Assembly (NCBI GenBank): GCA_019634925.1
Contig: JAHCAL010000005.1
Coordinates: 186,001-250,000 of the forward strand
DNA length: 64,000 bases
Origin: Pseudomonadales bacterium
GTDB lineage: Bacteria > Pseudomonadota > Gammaproteobacteria > Pseudomonadales > Azotimanducaceae
Direction: 5' to 3'
Under the pieces are notes generated by a model. The model did no database searches. It saw nothing but the letters and a program-made list of their open reading frames with translations, and was not told the origin of the DNA. The position numbers were made by a program, and so were the translations under genes. This document shows positions 33,832-42,821 of this stretch, in pieces; position 1 is the first letter of the stretch; the number at the start of each line of letters is the position of its first letter.

Positions 33832-35646
33832 CTACTCGGCATGCAGGATACCGTATATGTCCTGTGCGAGCTTTCGGCTGATGCCCGGCACCTTGGCGAT
33901 CTCCTCGACACTCGCGCCTTTCACCGCGCGCAGGCTGCCGAAGTGCGTGATGAGCTCGCGGCGGCGTTTCGGTCCGATCCCCGGGAGGTCATCGAGTTCC
34001 GACCCCTGCCGCGCCTTGTGGCGCCGCTGCCGGTGCCCGGTGATCGCAAACCGGTGCGCCTCGTCGCGGATCTGCTGCAGCAGGAGCGCCGCATCGCCCT
34101 GCGGGGGCAGGACGATCTCGCGCCCGTCCAGGTAAAACTTCTCGAGACCCGCCTTACGGCTCGGTCCCTTGGCGATGCCGAGCAGGACGGGTTCATCCAG
34201 CTGCAGCTCTTCGAGGATCCGTTCGGCCCGCTGCAGCTGACCCGGACCACCGTCCACCACGATGAGATCCGGCAGCTCGCCTTCCCCTGACTTGATTCGC
34301 GCATAGCGGCGCCGCAGCGCCTGCTCCATGGCCGCATAGTCGTCGCCGGCGATGACACCGGAGATGTTGAAGCGTCGGTAATCGGACTTGCGCGGCCCGC
34401 TGGCGTCGAACACCACGCACGACGCGACCGTCGCCTCGCCCATGGTGTGACTGATGTCGAAACATTCGATGCGCCGCGGCGGGTCGTCGAGCGCCAGCGC
34501 TTCCTGGAGCGCGACGAAGCGGGCAAACACGCTGCGCTGATCGGCCAGAAAGGCGGCCAGGCTGTGGGCCGCATTGTCCCGGGCGAGATCGAGCCAGCGT
34601 GCCCGCTGACCGCGCACCTGGTGCGCGACGGCGACCCGACGCCCGGCCAGCTGACCGAGCGCATCGGCCAGCACGTTGGCGTCGGGGAGCGCGAGCGAGA
34701 CGATCACCGCCCGCGGCAGTTCCCGCGCCTGACCGCCGAAGTAGTATTGGGCCAGGAATGCATCGAGCAGTTCGTCCTCGGGCAGTTCGAGCTCGTTCTT
34801 CGGAAACCAGGTGCGCTGGCCGAGAACGCGGCCGGCCCGCACGAACATCGCCTGGATGCAGGTCACCGAACCTTGCGCCGCAAGCGCGAACAGGTCCACG
34901 TCGCCTTCCTCCGCGTGAACGTACTGCTGCTCCTGGACCCGGCGCAGCCGGTCGATCTGATCGCGATAGCGCGCGGCGCGCTCGAATTCGAGCGCTTCGG
35001 CGGCCGACTGCATACGCTCCTTGTAGATATCGAGCACTGCCTGGCTGCGCCCCTCGAGGAAGAGCACCGCCAGCTCGACGTCTTCGTGGTACTGCCGCTC
35101 ATCCACCAGACCCACGCACGGTCCGCTGCACCGCCGGATCTGATATTGCAGGCACGGGCGCGAGCGATTGCGGAAGAAGGCGTCATCGCAGTGCCGCAGG
35201 CGGAACAGCTTCTGCAGAATATTGAGGCTCTCGCGTACCGCACCAGCGGACGGGAACGGGCCGAAATAGCGTCCGGTCTTGCGCTTGGCGCCACGATGAA
35301 AGGTCAGTCGCGGGAAATCGGGATGATCCGTCAGGTATATGTAGGGATACGATTTGTCGTCACGGAGCACGACGTTGTAGGGTGGCCGCTCCTCCTTGAT
35401 GAGGTTCTGCTCGAGCAGCAGCGCCTCGGTCTCGCTGCCGGTGATCGTGATCTGGATGTCCTCGATACGCGCGACCAGGGCCATCGTCTTGGTGGTCAGG
35501 CCCGATGCCCGGAAATAGCTGGTGACGCGATTGCGCAGGTTGCGCGCCTTGCCGACGTACAACACGCCGCCGTCGGCGCCGATCATGCGATAAACCCCGG
35601 GTTTCCGGGGCAGTTGCTCGAGCAGGGATTCCAGGCGGGCGGTCAT
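33832..35646 (-). CDS. uvrC: Excinuclease ABC subunit C
   Basis: A 604-residue protein of normal length, making both incisions in nucleotide excision repair with UvrB. It has the GIY-YIG domain (KPGVYRMIG, LYVGKARNLRNRV), the Cys-containing middle region (RSRPCLQYQIRRCSGPC), the UvrB-binding segment, the RNase H-like domain (RIECFDISHTMGE, IVVDGGPGQL), and two helix-hairpin-helix motifs (DDLPGIGPKRR, KVPGISRKLA). ATG at 35646 begins MTARLESLLEQLP; longer starts lie in the uvrY-uvrC gap. It stands in the conserved order uvrY-uvrC-pgsA. Confidence 0.97.
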   Translation of the reverse strand: MTARLESLLEQLPRKPGVYRMIGADGGVLYVGKARNLRNRVTSYFRASGLTTKTMALVARIEDIQITITGSETEALLLEQNLIKEERPPYNVVLRDDKSYPYIYLTDHPDFPRLTFHRGAKRKTGRYFGPFPSAGAVRESLNILQKLFRLRHCDDAFFRNRSRPCLQYQIRRCSGPCVGLVDERQYHEDVELAVLFLEGRSQAVLDIYKERMQSAAEALEFERAARYRDQIDRLRRVQEQQYVHAEEGDVDLFALAAQGSVTCIQAMFVRAGRVLGQRTWFPKNELELPEDELLDAFLAQYYFGGQARELPRAVIVSLALPDANVLADALGQLAGRRVAVAHQVRGQRARWLDLARDNAAHSLAAFLADQRSVFARFVALQEALALDDPPRRIECFDISHTMGEATVASCVVFDASGPRKSDYRRFNISGVIAGDDYAAMEQALRRRYARIKSGEGELPDLIVVDGGPGQLQRAERILEELQLDEPVLLGIAKGPSRKAGLEKFYLDGREIVLPPQGDAALLLQQIRDEAHRFAITGHRQRRHKARQGSELDDLPGIGPKRRRELITHFGSLRAVKGASVEEIAKVPGISRKLAQDIYGILHAE

Positions 35647-35700
35647 GGACGCACTATAGAGTCGGGTCGAGGGACCGGCAACGCGGCCCCTGGCCGGGAG

Positions 35701-35726
35701 CGGCCTGGCATGGGTATGCCAGGCCG
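35701..35726. repeat. Perfect 11-bp hairpin between uvrY and uvrC
   Basis: CGGCCTGGCAT (35701-35711) and ATGCCAGGCCG (35716-35726) enclose a 4-base loop. It lies 11 bp after the uvrY stop and 55 bp before the uvrC start. No U-tract follows, so it may attenuate, protect or process the transcript rather than end it. Confidence 0.75.
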
Positions 35727-35737
35727 GGCGGCGCCCC

Positions 35738-36409
35738 TTACCCCGTGCCGGCCACGCGCGACTCGGCGCCGAGGCCCCCGCCGAGCATCCCGTAGCGCGC
35801 CGCAAGCAACGCCAGTTCGACGTCACTCGATACGTTGAGTTTCTCGAAGATCCGGTATCGGTAGCTGTTCACCGTCTTGGGTGAGAGATGCAGGCTCGAC
35901 GATATGTCCGCCACCTTGTGGCAGTTCACCACCATCATCATGACCTGCATCTCGCGATTCGACAGCGCGTCGAAGGGCCCGGCCGGCCGTTCCTCGAATG
36001 CGCTGACGGCCAGGTCCTGGGCCACGTCGGCGCTGAGGTAGCGCTTGCCCAGGAACACCCGGCGTACCGCCGACTGCAGTTCCTCCGCGTTGACGCCCTT
36101 GGTGAGGTAGCCGACCGCCCCCGCCCGGAGCGCCTGCACCGGAAACGGCTGTCCCTCGCACGCGGACAGCACGATCACACGGATGTCGAGCTCCATGAGC
36201 GCGATGCGCCGGATGGCTTCCAGGCCACCGATGCCGGGCATGAGCAGGTCCATCAGAATGACATTGGGGCGCAGTTCGCGCGCCGCGGCAACGGCGCCCT
36301 CCCCGTTCTCCGCCTCGCCAACCACCTGCAGACCCTTCAACCCCTCCAACATCCGGCGCAGGCACAGCCGGAACAGCCGGTGATCATCGACGAGCAACAC
36401 CCTGATCAT
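35738..36409 (-). CDS. uvrY: GacA/UvrY-type response regulator
   Basis: A 223-residue NarL/FixJ-family regulator. The receiver has LLVDDH, the phospho-acceptor Asp54 in VILMDLLMPG and the conserved Lys in GYLTKGVN. The LuxR-type HTH is at about 150-205 (LSNREMQVMMM, then LHLSPKTVNSYRYRIFEKL). It lies upstream of uvrC and pgsA as in gammaproteobacteria, where GacA/UvrY, driven by BarA/GacS, activates small RNAs that sequester CsrA. csrA is in this window; no BarA gene is. ATG at 36409. Confidence 0.94.
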   Translation of the reverse strand: MIRVLLVDDHRLFRLCLRRMLEGLKGLQVVGEAENGEGAVAAARELRPNVILMDLLMPGIGGLEAIRRIALMELDIRVIVLSACEGQPFPVQALRAGAVGYLTKGVNAEELQSAVRRVFLGKRYLSADVAQDLAVSAFEERPAGPFDALSNREMQVMMMVVNCHKVADISSSLHLSPKTVNSYRYRIFEKLNVSSDVELALLAARYGMLGGGLGAESRVAGTG

Positions 36410-36542
36410 GCAGTCCTCCCGAGATTCTTTCTATCCTTGACGGACGATGAACCATAGTGAGCGACCTTGTTTATGACAACGCGATCAGGGCAGATTCGCG
36501 GCAACTTTCAGGAAATGTCCATATTGCGATTGCACACTGATA

Positions 36543-37724
36543 TCAGCCGGTGAAGGCCTGCAGGCCGGTCTGCGCACGGCCCAGGATCAGGGCGTGGATG
36601 TCGTGCGTTCCCTCGTACGTATTGACCGTCTCGAGGTTCATGACATGCCGAATCACGTGGTACTCGTCAGATATGCCGTTTCCACCGTGCATGTCGCGGG
36701 CCGTCCGCGCGATATCGAGGGCCTTGCCGCAGTTGTTGCGCTTCATGAGCGAGATCACTTCGATGGGCAGGCGCTCGGCGTCCATCAATCGTCCCATACG
36801 CAGACAACCAGCAAGCCCGAGGGCGATCTCGGTCTGCATGTCGGCGAGCTTCTTCTGGACGAGTTGTGTGGCTGCCAGCGGCCGGCCGAACTGCTTGCGA
36901 TCGAGAGTGTAGTCGCGCGCCGCGTGCCAGCAGAATTCCGCGGCGCCCATCGCGCCCCATGCGATCCCGTAGCGTGCCTTGTTGAGGCAGCCGAACGGGC
37001 CGCCGAGCCCCTTGACGTTCGGCAACAGGTTGTCTTCGGGTACGAAAGCGTCTTCGAGCACGATCTGCCCGGTGATCGATGCGCGCAGGCTCATCTTGCC
37101 CTCGATCTTCGGGGTACTGAAGCCGCGCGTGCCGCGTTCCACCACGAACCCGCGGATCACATCGTCGAGCTTCGCCCATACCACGGCCAGGTCCGCGATC
37201 GGCGAATTGGTGATCCACATCTTGGCGCCATTCAGGACGAACCCGCCGTCCACACGCTCGGCTCGCGTGATCATGCTGCCGGGGTCGGAGCCGTGATCCG
37301 GCTCCGTCAGGCCGAAGCAGCCGACCCATTCGCCGGTCGCGAGCTTCGGCAGGTATCTCTCGCGCTGGGCTTCGTTCCCGTAGGCGTATATCGGGTGCAT
37401 GACGAGCGAGGACTGGACACTCATGGCGGAGCGGTAGCCGGAATCCACTCGCTCGACTTCGCGCGCCATGAGTCCGTACGACACGTAATTGACCTCCGAA
37501 CAGCCGTAGCGTGCGGGCAGCGTCGCGCCGAGCAACCCGAGTTCGCCCATCTCGTTCATGATCTCGCGGTGGAAATGCTCGCGCCGGTTGGCTTCGAGCA
37601 CGCGCGGCAGCAGCCGCTCCTGCGCATACGTACGCGCCGTGTCGCGGATCATGCGCTCTTCTTCGGAGAGTTCGGCATCGAGCAGGAACGGGTCTTCCCA
37701 GACGAACTGATTGCGATCACTCAT
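36543..37724 (-). CDS. gcdH: Glutaryl-CoA dehydrogenase-type acyl-CoA dehydrogenase
   Basis: A 393-residue FAD enzyme with [12 protein letters not shown] for FAD/substrate binding, the base-containing C-terminal segment [20 protein letters not shown] and the substrate-binding Arg region typical of glutaryl-CoA dehydrogenase. It oxidatively decarboxylates glutaryl-CoA to crotonyl-CoA in lysine and tryptophan breakdown, passing electrons to ETF. ATG at 37724 ([12 protein letters not shown]) is chosen; one five codons upstream is possible, and neither has a clear ribosome site. It is divergent from another acyl-CoA dehydrogenase. Confidence 0.85.
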   Translation of the reverse strand: MSDRNQFVWEDPFLLDAELSEEERMIRDTARTYAQERLLPRVLEANRREHFHREIMNEMGELGLLGATLPARYGCSEVNYVSYGLMAREVERVDSGYRSAMSVQSSLVMHPIYAYGNEAQRERYLPKLATGEWVGCFGLTEPDHGSDPGSMITRAERVDGGFVLNGAKMWITNSPIADLAVVWAKLDDVIRGFVVERGTRGFSTPKIEGKMSLRASITGQIVLEDAFVPEDNLLPNVKGLGGPFGCLNKARYGIAWGAMGAAEFCWHAARDYTLDRKQFGRPLAATQLVQKKLADMQTEIALGLAGCLRMGRLMDAERLPIEVISLMKRNNCGKALDIARTARDMHGGNGISDEYHVIRHVMNLETVNTYEGTHDIHALILGRAQTGLQAFTG

Positions 37725-37861
37725 GCGTAACGGCGCCATGCAGCAATGGGGAGCCGCAGAGGCTAAAGGAGAGCCGGACCGCCTGCAACGGCCGTCTCGA
37801 GAGGGCACGCCGGGCCCGGCGCGTCCGCTATACTGGCGTTTTCCAACCTGGGGGCGCCTGC

Positions 37862-39016
37862 ATGGCACTGGACGCTGAAACGCTGGGACAACTGCTCGAT
37901 ACACTGGAGAGTTTCGTTCGCGAACGGCTCGTTCCACTGGAGGCGGAAGTGGCTGAACAGGACCGCATGCCGCCCGCGGTGATCGATGAGATGAAAACTA
38001 TGGGACTCTTCGGGATGACCATCCCGGAGAGCTACGGTGGCTTAGGGCTCAATACCGAGGAGGAGTGCCGCGCGGTGCGCGTACTGGGCTATACCTCCCC
38101 TGCGTTCAGATCGGTGATCGGCACCAACAACGGGATCGGTTCGCAGGGCATCGTGATGGACGGCACCGAAGAGCAGAAGCGTCGCTACCTGCCGGGCATG
38201 GCGAGCGGCGCGATCATCGGCAGCTTCGCACTCACCGAGCCCGATGCCGGCTCGGACTCCGGAGCCGTGCGAACCAGCGCACGTCGCGACGGCGACTGGT
38301 TCGTCCTGAATGGCACCAAGCGCTACATCACGAACGCGCCGAGCGCACACCTGTTCACGGTATTCGCACGCACGAATCCCGACGAGTCCGGCAGCCGTGG
38401 CGTGAGCGCGTTCCTGGTCGATGCGGACACCCCGGGGATAACGCTCGGCCGCCCGTACCGCAAGATGGGCCAACAGGGTGCCCATGTCTGCGACGTCGTC
38501 TTCGAAGACTGCCGCGTGCCTGCCAGCGCCATGCTTGGTGGCCCGGCACGCCTGAACCGTGGCTTCGAAACGGCCATGAAGACTCTGGACCGCGGCCGGC
38601 TGCACATCAGCGCACTCGCCGTCGGCTGCGCCAACCGCCTGATCGAAGAAAGCCTGCGGTTCGCCATGGAACGCAAGCAGTTCGGCCAGCCGATCGCCCA
38701 GTTCCAGCTGGTCCAGGCCATGCTGGCCGACAGCCGCGCGGAAGCCTACGCGGCGGAATGCATGGTCATGGATGCGGCGCGGCGTCGCGACGCGGGAGAA
38801 GCGGTGTCGACGCTCGCCTCGTGCAGCAAGCTGTTCGCCACCGAAATGGTCGGGCGCGTGGCCGACCGCGCGGTCCAGATCCACGGTGGTGCGGGCTACA
38901 TGGACGAATATCCGGTGTCCCGGTTCTTTCGTGACGTTCGGCTGTTTCGAATCTACGAGGGTACGAGCCAGATCCAGCAGACCATCATCGCGCGCAACAT
39001 GATCCGCGATGCCTGA
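37862..39016 (+). CDS. Acyl-CoA dehydrogenase
   Basis: A 384-residue enzyme of the acyl-CoA dehydrogenase family: [15 protein letters not shown] (FAD contact), [21 protein letters not shown], and the C-terminal [19 protein letters not shown]. The position of the catalytic Glu fits short/branched-chain or medium-chain enzymes. It oxidises acyl-CoA to enoyl-CoA, feeding electrons to ETF. ATG at 37862 follows CTGGGGGCGCCTGC with a weak purine run; TATACT at about 37830 may be its -10. It is divergent from gcdH with ~137 bp between, so the two may share control. Confidence 0.9.
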   Translation: MALDAETLGQLLDTLESFVRERLVPLEAEVAEQDRMPPAVIDEMKTMGLFGMTIPESYGGLGLNTEEECRAVRVLGYTSPAFRSVIGTNNGIGSQGIVMDGTEEQKRRYLPGMASGAIIGSFALTEPDAGSDSGAVRTSARRDGDWFVLNGTKRYITNAPSAHLFTVFARTNPDESGSRGVSAFLVDADTPGITLGRPYRKMGQQGAHVCDVVFEDCRVPASAMLGGPARLNRGFETAMKTLDRGRLHISALAVGCANRLIEESLRFAMERKQFGQPIAQFQLVQAMLADSRAEAYAAECMVMDAARRRDAGEAVSTLASCSKLFATEMVGRVADRAVQIHGGAGYMDEYPVSRFFRDVRLFRIYEGTSQIQQTIIARNMIRDA

Positions 39017-39034
39017 GTAAGGGTCTCCAACCCG

Positions 39035-40876
39035 TCAGGCGCGGTTCGGCAGAAAGACCGTGAACGTCGCACCCTGCCCTGCCACGCTGCGCACGTCCAG
39101 GCTGCCGCCGAGCTCGGTCACCAGGCGGTGCACGATGGCGAGCCCGAGCCCGGCGTGCTCGCCGCCCTTGGCGCTCTGCTGCGGTGCACCGAGGCGTCCG
39201 AGTACTTCGGCCGGCAGGCCAGGCCCGCTGTCCGCGACGACCAGCAGGATGCCCGGGCGGGCGTCCCGGTATGCCCCATCGAGCACCTCCACCCGCACCG
39301 TGTGACCGCGGTCCGCCTCCAGTGCATTGCGCAGCAGATTCGTGAGCACCTGCGTGATGCGCTGTTCGTCCGAATCGATACGAACCTCGTGCGCGGGGAG
39401 CAGCGCCGTGAGTGTCGCGGCATGGGCCGCGGCGTGGCCCTGGTGCATTTCGACCACACGCTGGACGACGGTGCCGAGCGCTACGTCGGCGGGGGCCGGT
39501 GTCGGTTCCGCCAGCGCCTCTGCCGGGTCCGGCACCTGCCGCACCTCGCCGAGGAGCCCACCGATGCGCCGCAGTTCGCCTGCAATCAATTGCAGCTGAT
39601 CGACGGCCTTGGGTCGGTCGGAGAGCGAGTGCTGCAGGATGTGCAGGTAGTTCTGCACGATACTGAGCGGATTGTTCACCTCGTGCACCAGTTCGCGCAG
39701 CCGGCGCTCCTCGCGCTGACGAAAACGATCCAGCGCATTCGGCACCTCGGCGGCCCCGGCCAGGCCCTGGGCGACACGACGCGCGAGTTCACGTGCGTAC
39801 AGCGCAAGGCCCCGTTCGTCCTCGATGCCATCCTCTTCGTCCAGCGCGACCAGCAGGATCCCTTCCACGCGCGCGCCGGGACCGGCCCGGACCGGCAGGC
39901 AGACCGCCGCGTCGGCCCGCAATTGACGCAGCAGCTGACGATCCGCGACGGCAGCGTCGACCTGATCGTAGAATTCGATGCGTTCTCCGAGCCGCGCGCA
40001 GCGCGCGATCAGGCTGGTCGCAGAATCGAGCGCGATGCGCGGCCCGTGTCCGTCCACGGGGCACAGGGTGCTGCCTGCCGGGTCGAGCAGCAGCAGGCGC
40101 GGCTCCGTGCCGAACAGCATGCGGCCGAGCCCCGCGTGCAGCATCGCGAGCTCCGGCCAGCCGGCGGTACCGGAAGGTGCGTCCGCAATGAGCCGTCCGA
40201 GCAACCCGATGCGCAGGCGTACCCAGAGCGATTCCGCGAGTTCCAGGTCCTCGTCCAGATCCAGATCCAGGTGCTGCATGACGTCGAGCGCACGCGCCTC
40301 CGCACGCCGCAGGCACGCCTGGAACGCAACCGGTTGCATGGCGAGCAGCGTCACGGCGGCTTGTTGCGCCGGCGCGGGGTCGTAAGTGTCCAGCGCATCG
40401 GCGATCGCGAAGATGCGCAGAACGGGGTCGGCATCCTCGAGCAGTTCCAGCCGTGCGCCGCGAAAACTCTGCAGTTCGGTCAGCGCAGGATCGGCCGGCA
40501 GGTTGACCCCTGCGAGACCGAGCAGCACGCGCCAGCGAATGGCGTCGGGTTCGGGCAGGTCGTGTGCTTCGGCAAGGGTCTGCGCGAGCCAGCTCGACGT
40601 GAGTGCGGTCTGCCAGCGCGCCATGCCCATGCGCGTGCCACCGGAGGTCGTGAGCACCGCGAGCGCCTGGCTGATGGCCAGCTCCGGGAACTGCGCGGGA
40701 CCGAGGTTGGCGAGCCGGGTGCCGAGTGCGGCGGGCGAGGCGTCGGCGCCGAGCAGGAGCAGCCAGCGCCCGAGCAGATCGGCGTCACAGCCTAGCAGCC
40801 TGACGAACCGCTCGACATCGAACGGTTCCATGCCCGCGGCGTCGAGGTAACGGTCAATGACGACCAGCGGCGTCAA
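39035..40876 (-). CDS. HDOD-like/GAF sensor histidine kinase
   Basis: A 613-residue soluble kinase. Residues ~1-220 resemble an HDOD domain (FVRLLGCDADLLGRWLLLLG, ending near VTLLAMQPVAFQAC); ~260-390 look GAF-like; then HisKA with LRELVHEVNNPLSIVQNYLH (His in VHEVNNPLS) and an HATPase domain with NLLRNALEAD, VVADSGPGLP and GLGLAIVHRL. The start is uncertain: TTG at 40876 has GGGAG at the right distance; ATG at 40831 is the alternative (15 residues shorter). No response regulator is adjacent. The role of HDOD-kinase proteins is not well established; cell-cycle or oxidative stress links are guesses. Confidence 0.78.
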   Translation of the reverse strand: MTPLVVIDRYLDAAGMEPFDVERFVRLLGCDADLLGRWLLLLGADASPAALGTRLANLGPAQFPELAISQALAVLTTSGGTRMGMARWQTALTSSWLAQTLAEAHDLPEPDAIRWRVLLGLAGVNLPADPALTELQSFRGARLELLEDADPVLRIFAIADALDTYDPAPAQQAAVTLLAMQPVAFQACLRRAEARALDVMQHLDLDLDEDLELAESLWVRLRIGLLGRLIADAPSGTAGWPELAMLHAGLGRMLFGTEPRLLLLDPAGSTLCPVDGHGPRIALDSATSLIARCARLGERIEFYDQVDAAVADRQLLRQLRADAAVCLPVRAGPGARVEGILLVALDEEDGIEDERGLALYARELARRVAQGLAGAAEVPNALDRFRQREERRLRELVHEVNNPLSIVQNYLHILQHSLSDRPKAVDQLQLIAGELRRIGGLLGEVRQVPDPAEALAEPTPAPADVALGTVVQRVVEMHQGHAAAHAATLTALLPAHEVRIDSDEQRITQVLTNLLRNALEADRGHTVRVEVLDGAYRDARPGILLVVADSGPGLPAEVLGRLGAPQQSAKGGEHAGLGLAIVHRLVTELGGSLDVRSVAGQGATFTVFLPNRA

Positions 40877-41156
40877 GCAATGCTCCCGACGTTCGGCACA
40901 CCACGGCAGGCAGGTGGGCAACAGACTGGTGGACGCGCCGCGATCGACATGACAATGACCGGCATCGGCGGAACGGCGCCCTCCCTGAACCCCCGTTCCG
41001 AAGCGAAGCAACCGCACGTTCCCGTTGTGTGCGGCACGAAGAACCGGCGCCTAGTGTAGGAAGCGCTCGCGGCGCGGCACATGCACACAATGTAATCGGT
41101 ATACGAGTGCGCGTCGTGTCGTCAGGGGTTCCGGGCGCCGCCAGCGGCGTCGCGAA

Positions 41157-41999
41157 TCAGTTCCGGCTGCGCGCGTGAACGCGCTGCAGATGGCGGATCT
41201 CGTCCCGGAGCTGTACGGCCGCGGTGCGGGCCGCTCGCGCGAACGCCGCATCGCGACCGGCATAGAGCACTGTGCGCGAGACGTTGATGACGAGCCCCTG
41301 CCCCTCCCGGCCCGCCCCGTTGTGTATGACGGCCGCCAGATCGCCACCCTGGGCACCGATTCCTGGTACCAGCAAGGGCACATCGTCCCCGACGACCGCC
41401 CGGATCTTCGCGAGGTCTTCCGGGTAGGTGGCCCCGGCAACCAGCATCACGTTGCCGTGCCGGTTCCACTCGCGCGCACCTTCCGCAACCCTCAGGAACA
41501 GGGGCGCATCAGACGGATGTGTCTGCAGCCAGCCGCTGCCAGGGTTGCTGGTCCGGCAGAGCAGGACGACGCCGCGGTCTTCCCAGTCCAGGAACGGCTC
41601 GACACTCTCGTGGCCGAGATAGGGATTGACGGTCACCGCATCCGCATCGTAACGCTCGTACGCCTCGATCGCGTAAAGACGCGCGGTGTCGCCGATATCG
41701 CCGCGCTTGGCGTCCAGAATCACCGGCACCCCTGGATGTCGCGTGTGGATGTAGGCGATCAGGTCGACGAGTTCGCGCTCGCGGCCGTGCGCTGCGAAAT
41801 AGGCGATCTGCGGCTTGAACGCGCAGACCAGGTCGGCGGTCGCATCGACGATGGCGGTACAGAATGCGAGGAACGCGCCGGGTCCCTTAGCCAGCGATTC
41901 CGGGAGACGGGCCGGGTCCGGATCCAGCCCGATGCAGAGCGAGCTGTCGGTGTCGCGCCAGCGGCGCCGCAGCTGCTCGATGAATGGGACACGCGGCAT
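41157..41999 (-). CDS. pyrF: Orotidine 5'-phosphate decarboxylase (subfamily 2)
   Basis: A 280-residue enzyme for the last step of UMP synthesis. It shows CIGLDPDPARLPESL, KPQIAYF, the catalytic DAKRGDIG (Lys and Asp), GAGGxx-like LVPGIGAQGGD and the C-terminal INVSRTVLYAG, all typical of the longer subfamily 2 form found in high-GC proteobacteria. ATG at 41999 (MPRVPFIEQLRRRW) matches family starts; the frame extends upstream without conservation. It ends 280 bp before the kinase gene; that gap shows a 6-bp inverted repeat near 41007-41029 and no other feature. Confidence 0.95.
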   Translation of the reverse strand: MPRVPFIEQLRRRWRDTDSSLCIGLDPDPARLPESLAKGPGAFLAFCTAIVDATADLVCAFKPQIAYFAAHGRERELVDLIAYIHTRHPGVPVILDAKRGDIGDTARLYAIEAYERYDADAVTVNPYLGHESVEPFLDWEDRGVVLLCRTSNPGSGWLQTHPSDAPLFLRVAEGAREWNRHGNVMLVAGATYPEDLAKIRAVVGDDVPLLVPGIGAQGGDLAAVIHNGAGREGQGLVINVSRTVLYAGRDAAFARAARTAAVQLRDEIRHLQRVHARSRN

Positions 42000-42270
42000 G
42001 GCGGCGGAGTATACGCCCGGGTGCGCAATTGCGTCACCAACGTGACCGGCTGCGACACCGTCCGACCTGACACAGTCGGGCGACTGCATGCACAGGGCTA
42101 CCGAATTCATGATTCAAGTTGGCGGTACAACCTTCTGTTTTTCCTGATTTTATCTTTGAATTCAATGACATATTTCCAAGACTGCGGCCGCATTCCGGCC
42201 ACCCCTGTCCGACTGGCACGAAAGTCGCTTTGCCCGGAACTGGGATCATCCTCGATTGGGATTTGGCATC
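42000..42270. promoter_or_regulatory. AT-rich promoter region upstream of the PilZ gene
   Basis: Within the divergent pyrF-PilZ gap, bases about 42105-42180 are conspicuously A/T-rich compared with the rest of the window (for example TTTTATCTTTGAATTCAATG). It has no reading frame and probably carries the promoter of the PilZ gene and perhaps a binding site for a nucleoid protein such as H-NS/MvaT; this is inference. Confidence 0.4.
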
Positions 42271-42684
42271 ATGGACAACGTGATCGAACTGAAGGCCCCG
42301 AAGGTGCGTGCACGCTCCATCGACAAGCGGATCCATCCCCGCGTCGATTCAGACGATCGACTGTTCGCGCAGGTGGTCCTGTCCGCGGAGGATCCTGCGC
42401 TGGTCGGTCTGACCGTCGCCGGACGTGCCGTCAACTTCTCGATCGGCGGCCTGCAGTTCTCCTGCACCGCATCCATTCCCCCGGGGACGTTGCTCGATCT
42501 CTGGATCGACGCCGCCAATCGCCCGGGCAAGTTCTTCCTGTCGGGCGAAGTCCGCTGGAGCCGGTTCACCGGCCTGAATCGCAGCGGTGACTCCGGCTAC
42601 GCCATTGGCGTGCAGTTGCGCCCGAGTGCAGCCACCGACTACCAGCTGTGGCGGGACTATCTGAGCCAGGCCGCGGGCGCCTGA
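42271..42684 (+). CDS. PilZ-domain protein (c-di-GMP receptor)
   Basis: A 137-residue protein with the PilZ c-di-GMP-binding residues: RxxxR as KRIHPRV and (D/N)xSxxG as NFSIGGLQF, then beta strands ending in GVQLRPS. It should bind c-di-GMP and regulate partner proteins in motility, adhesion or exopolysaccharide. ATG at 42271 (MDNVIELKAPK) is chosen; a start five codons earlier lacks a ribosome site. The DUF1631 gene follows after 137 bp on the same strand. Confidence 0.9.
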   Translation: MDNVIELKAPKVRARSIDKRIHPRVDSDDRLFAQVVLSAEDPALVGLTVAGRAVNFSIGGLQFSCTASIPPGTLLDLWIDAANRPGKFFLSGEVRWSRFTGLNRSGDSGYAIGVQLRPSAATDYQLWRDYLSQAAGA

Positions 42685-42821
42685 CCGCTGGCCGCCGGAC
42701 CGCCGGACCGCCCGGCAGAGCGTGATGCAGGTCACAGGTCCGCGACCACGCCGGTCACAGTCGAACATGCGACTTCCTGCTGTAATAACGGCGATTCCCC
42801 ACCGACCGGGAGAGCGCCCGC

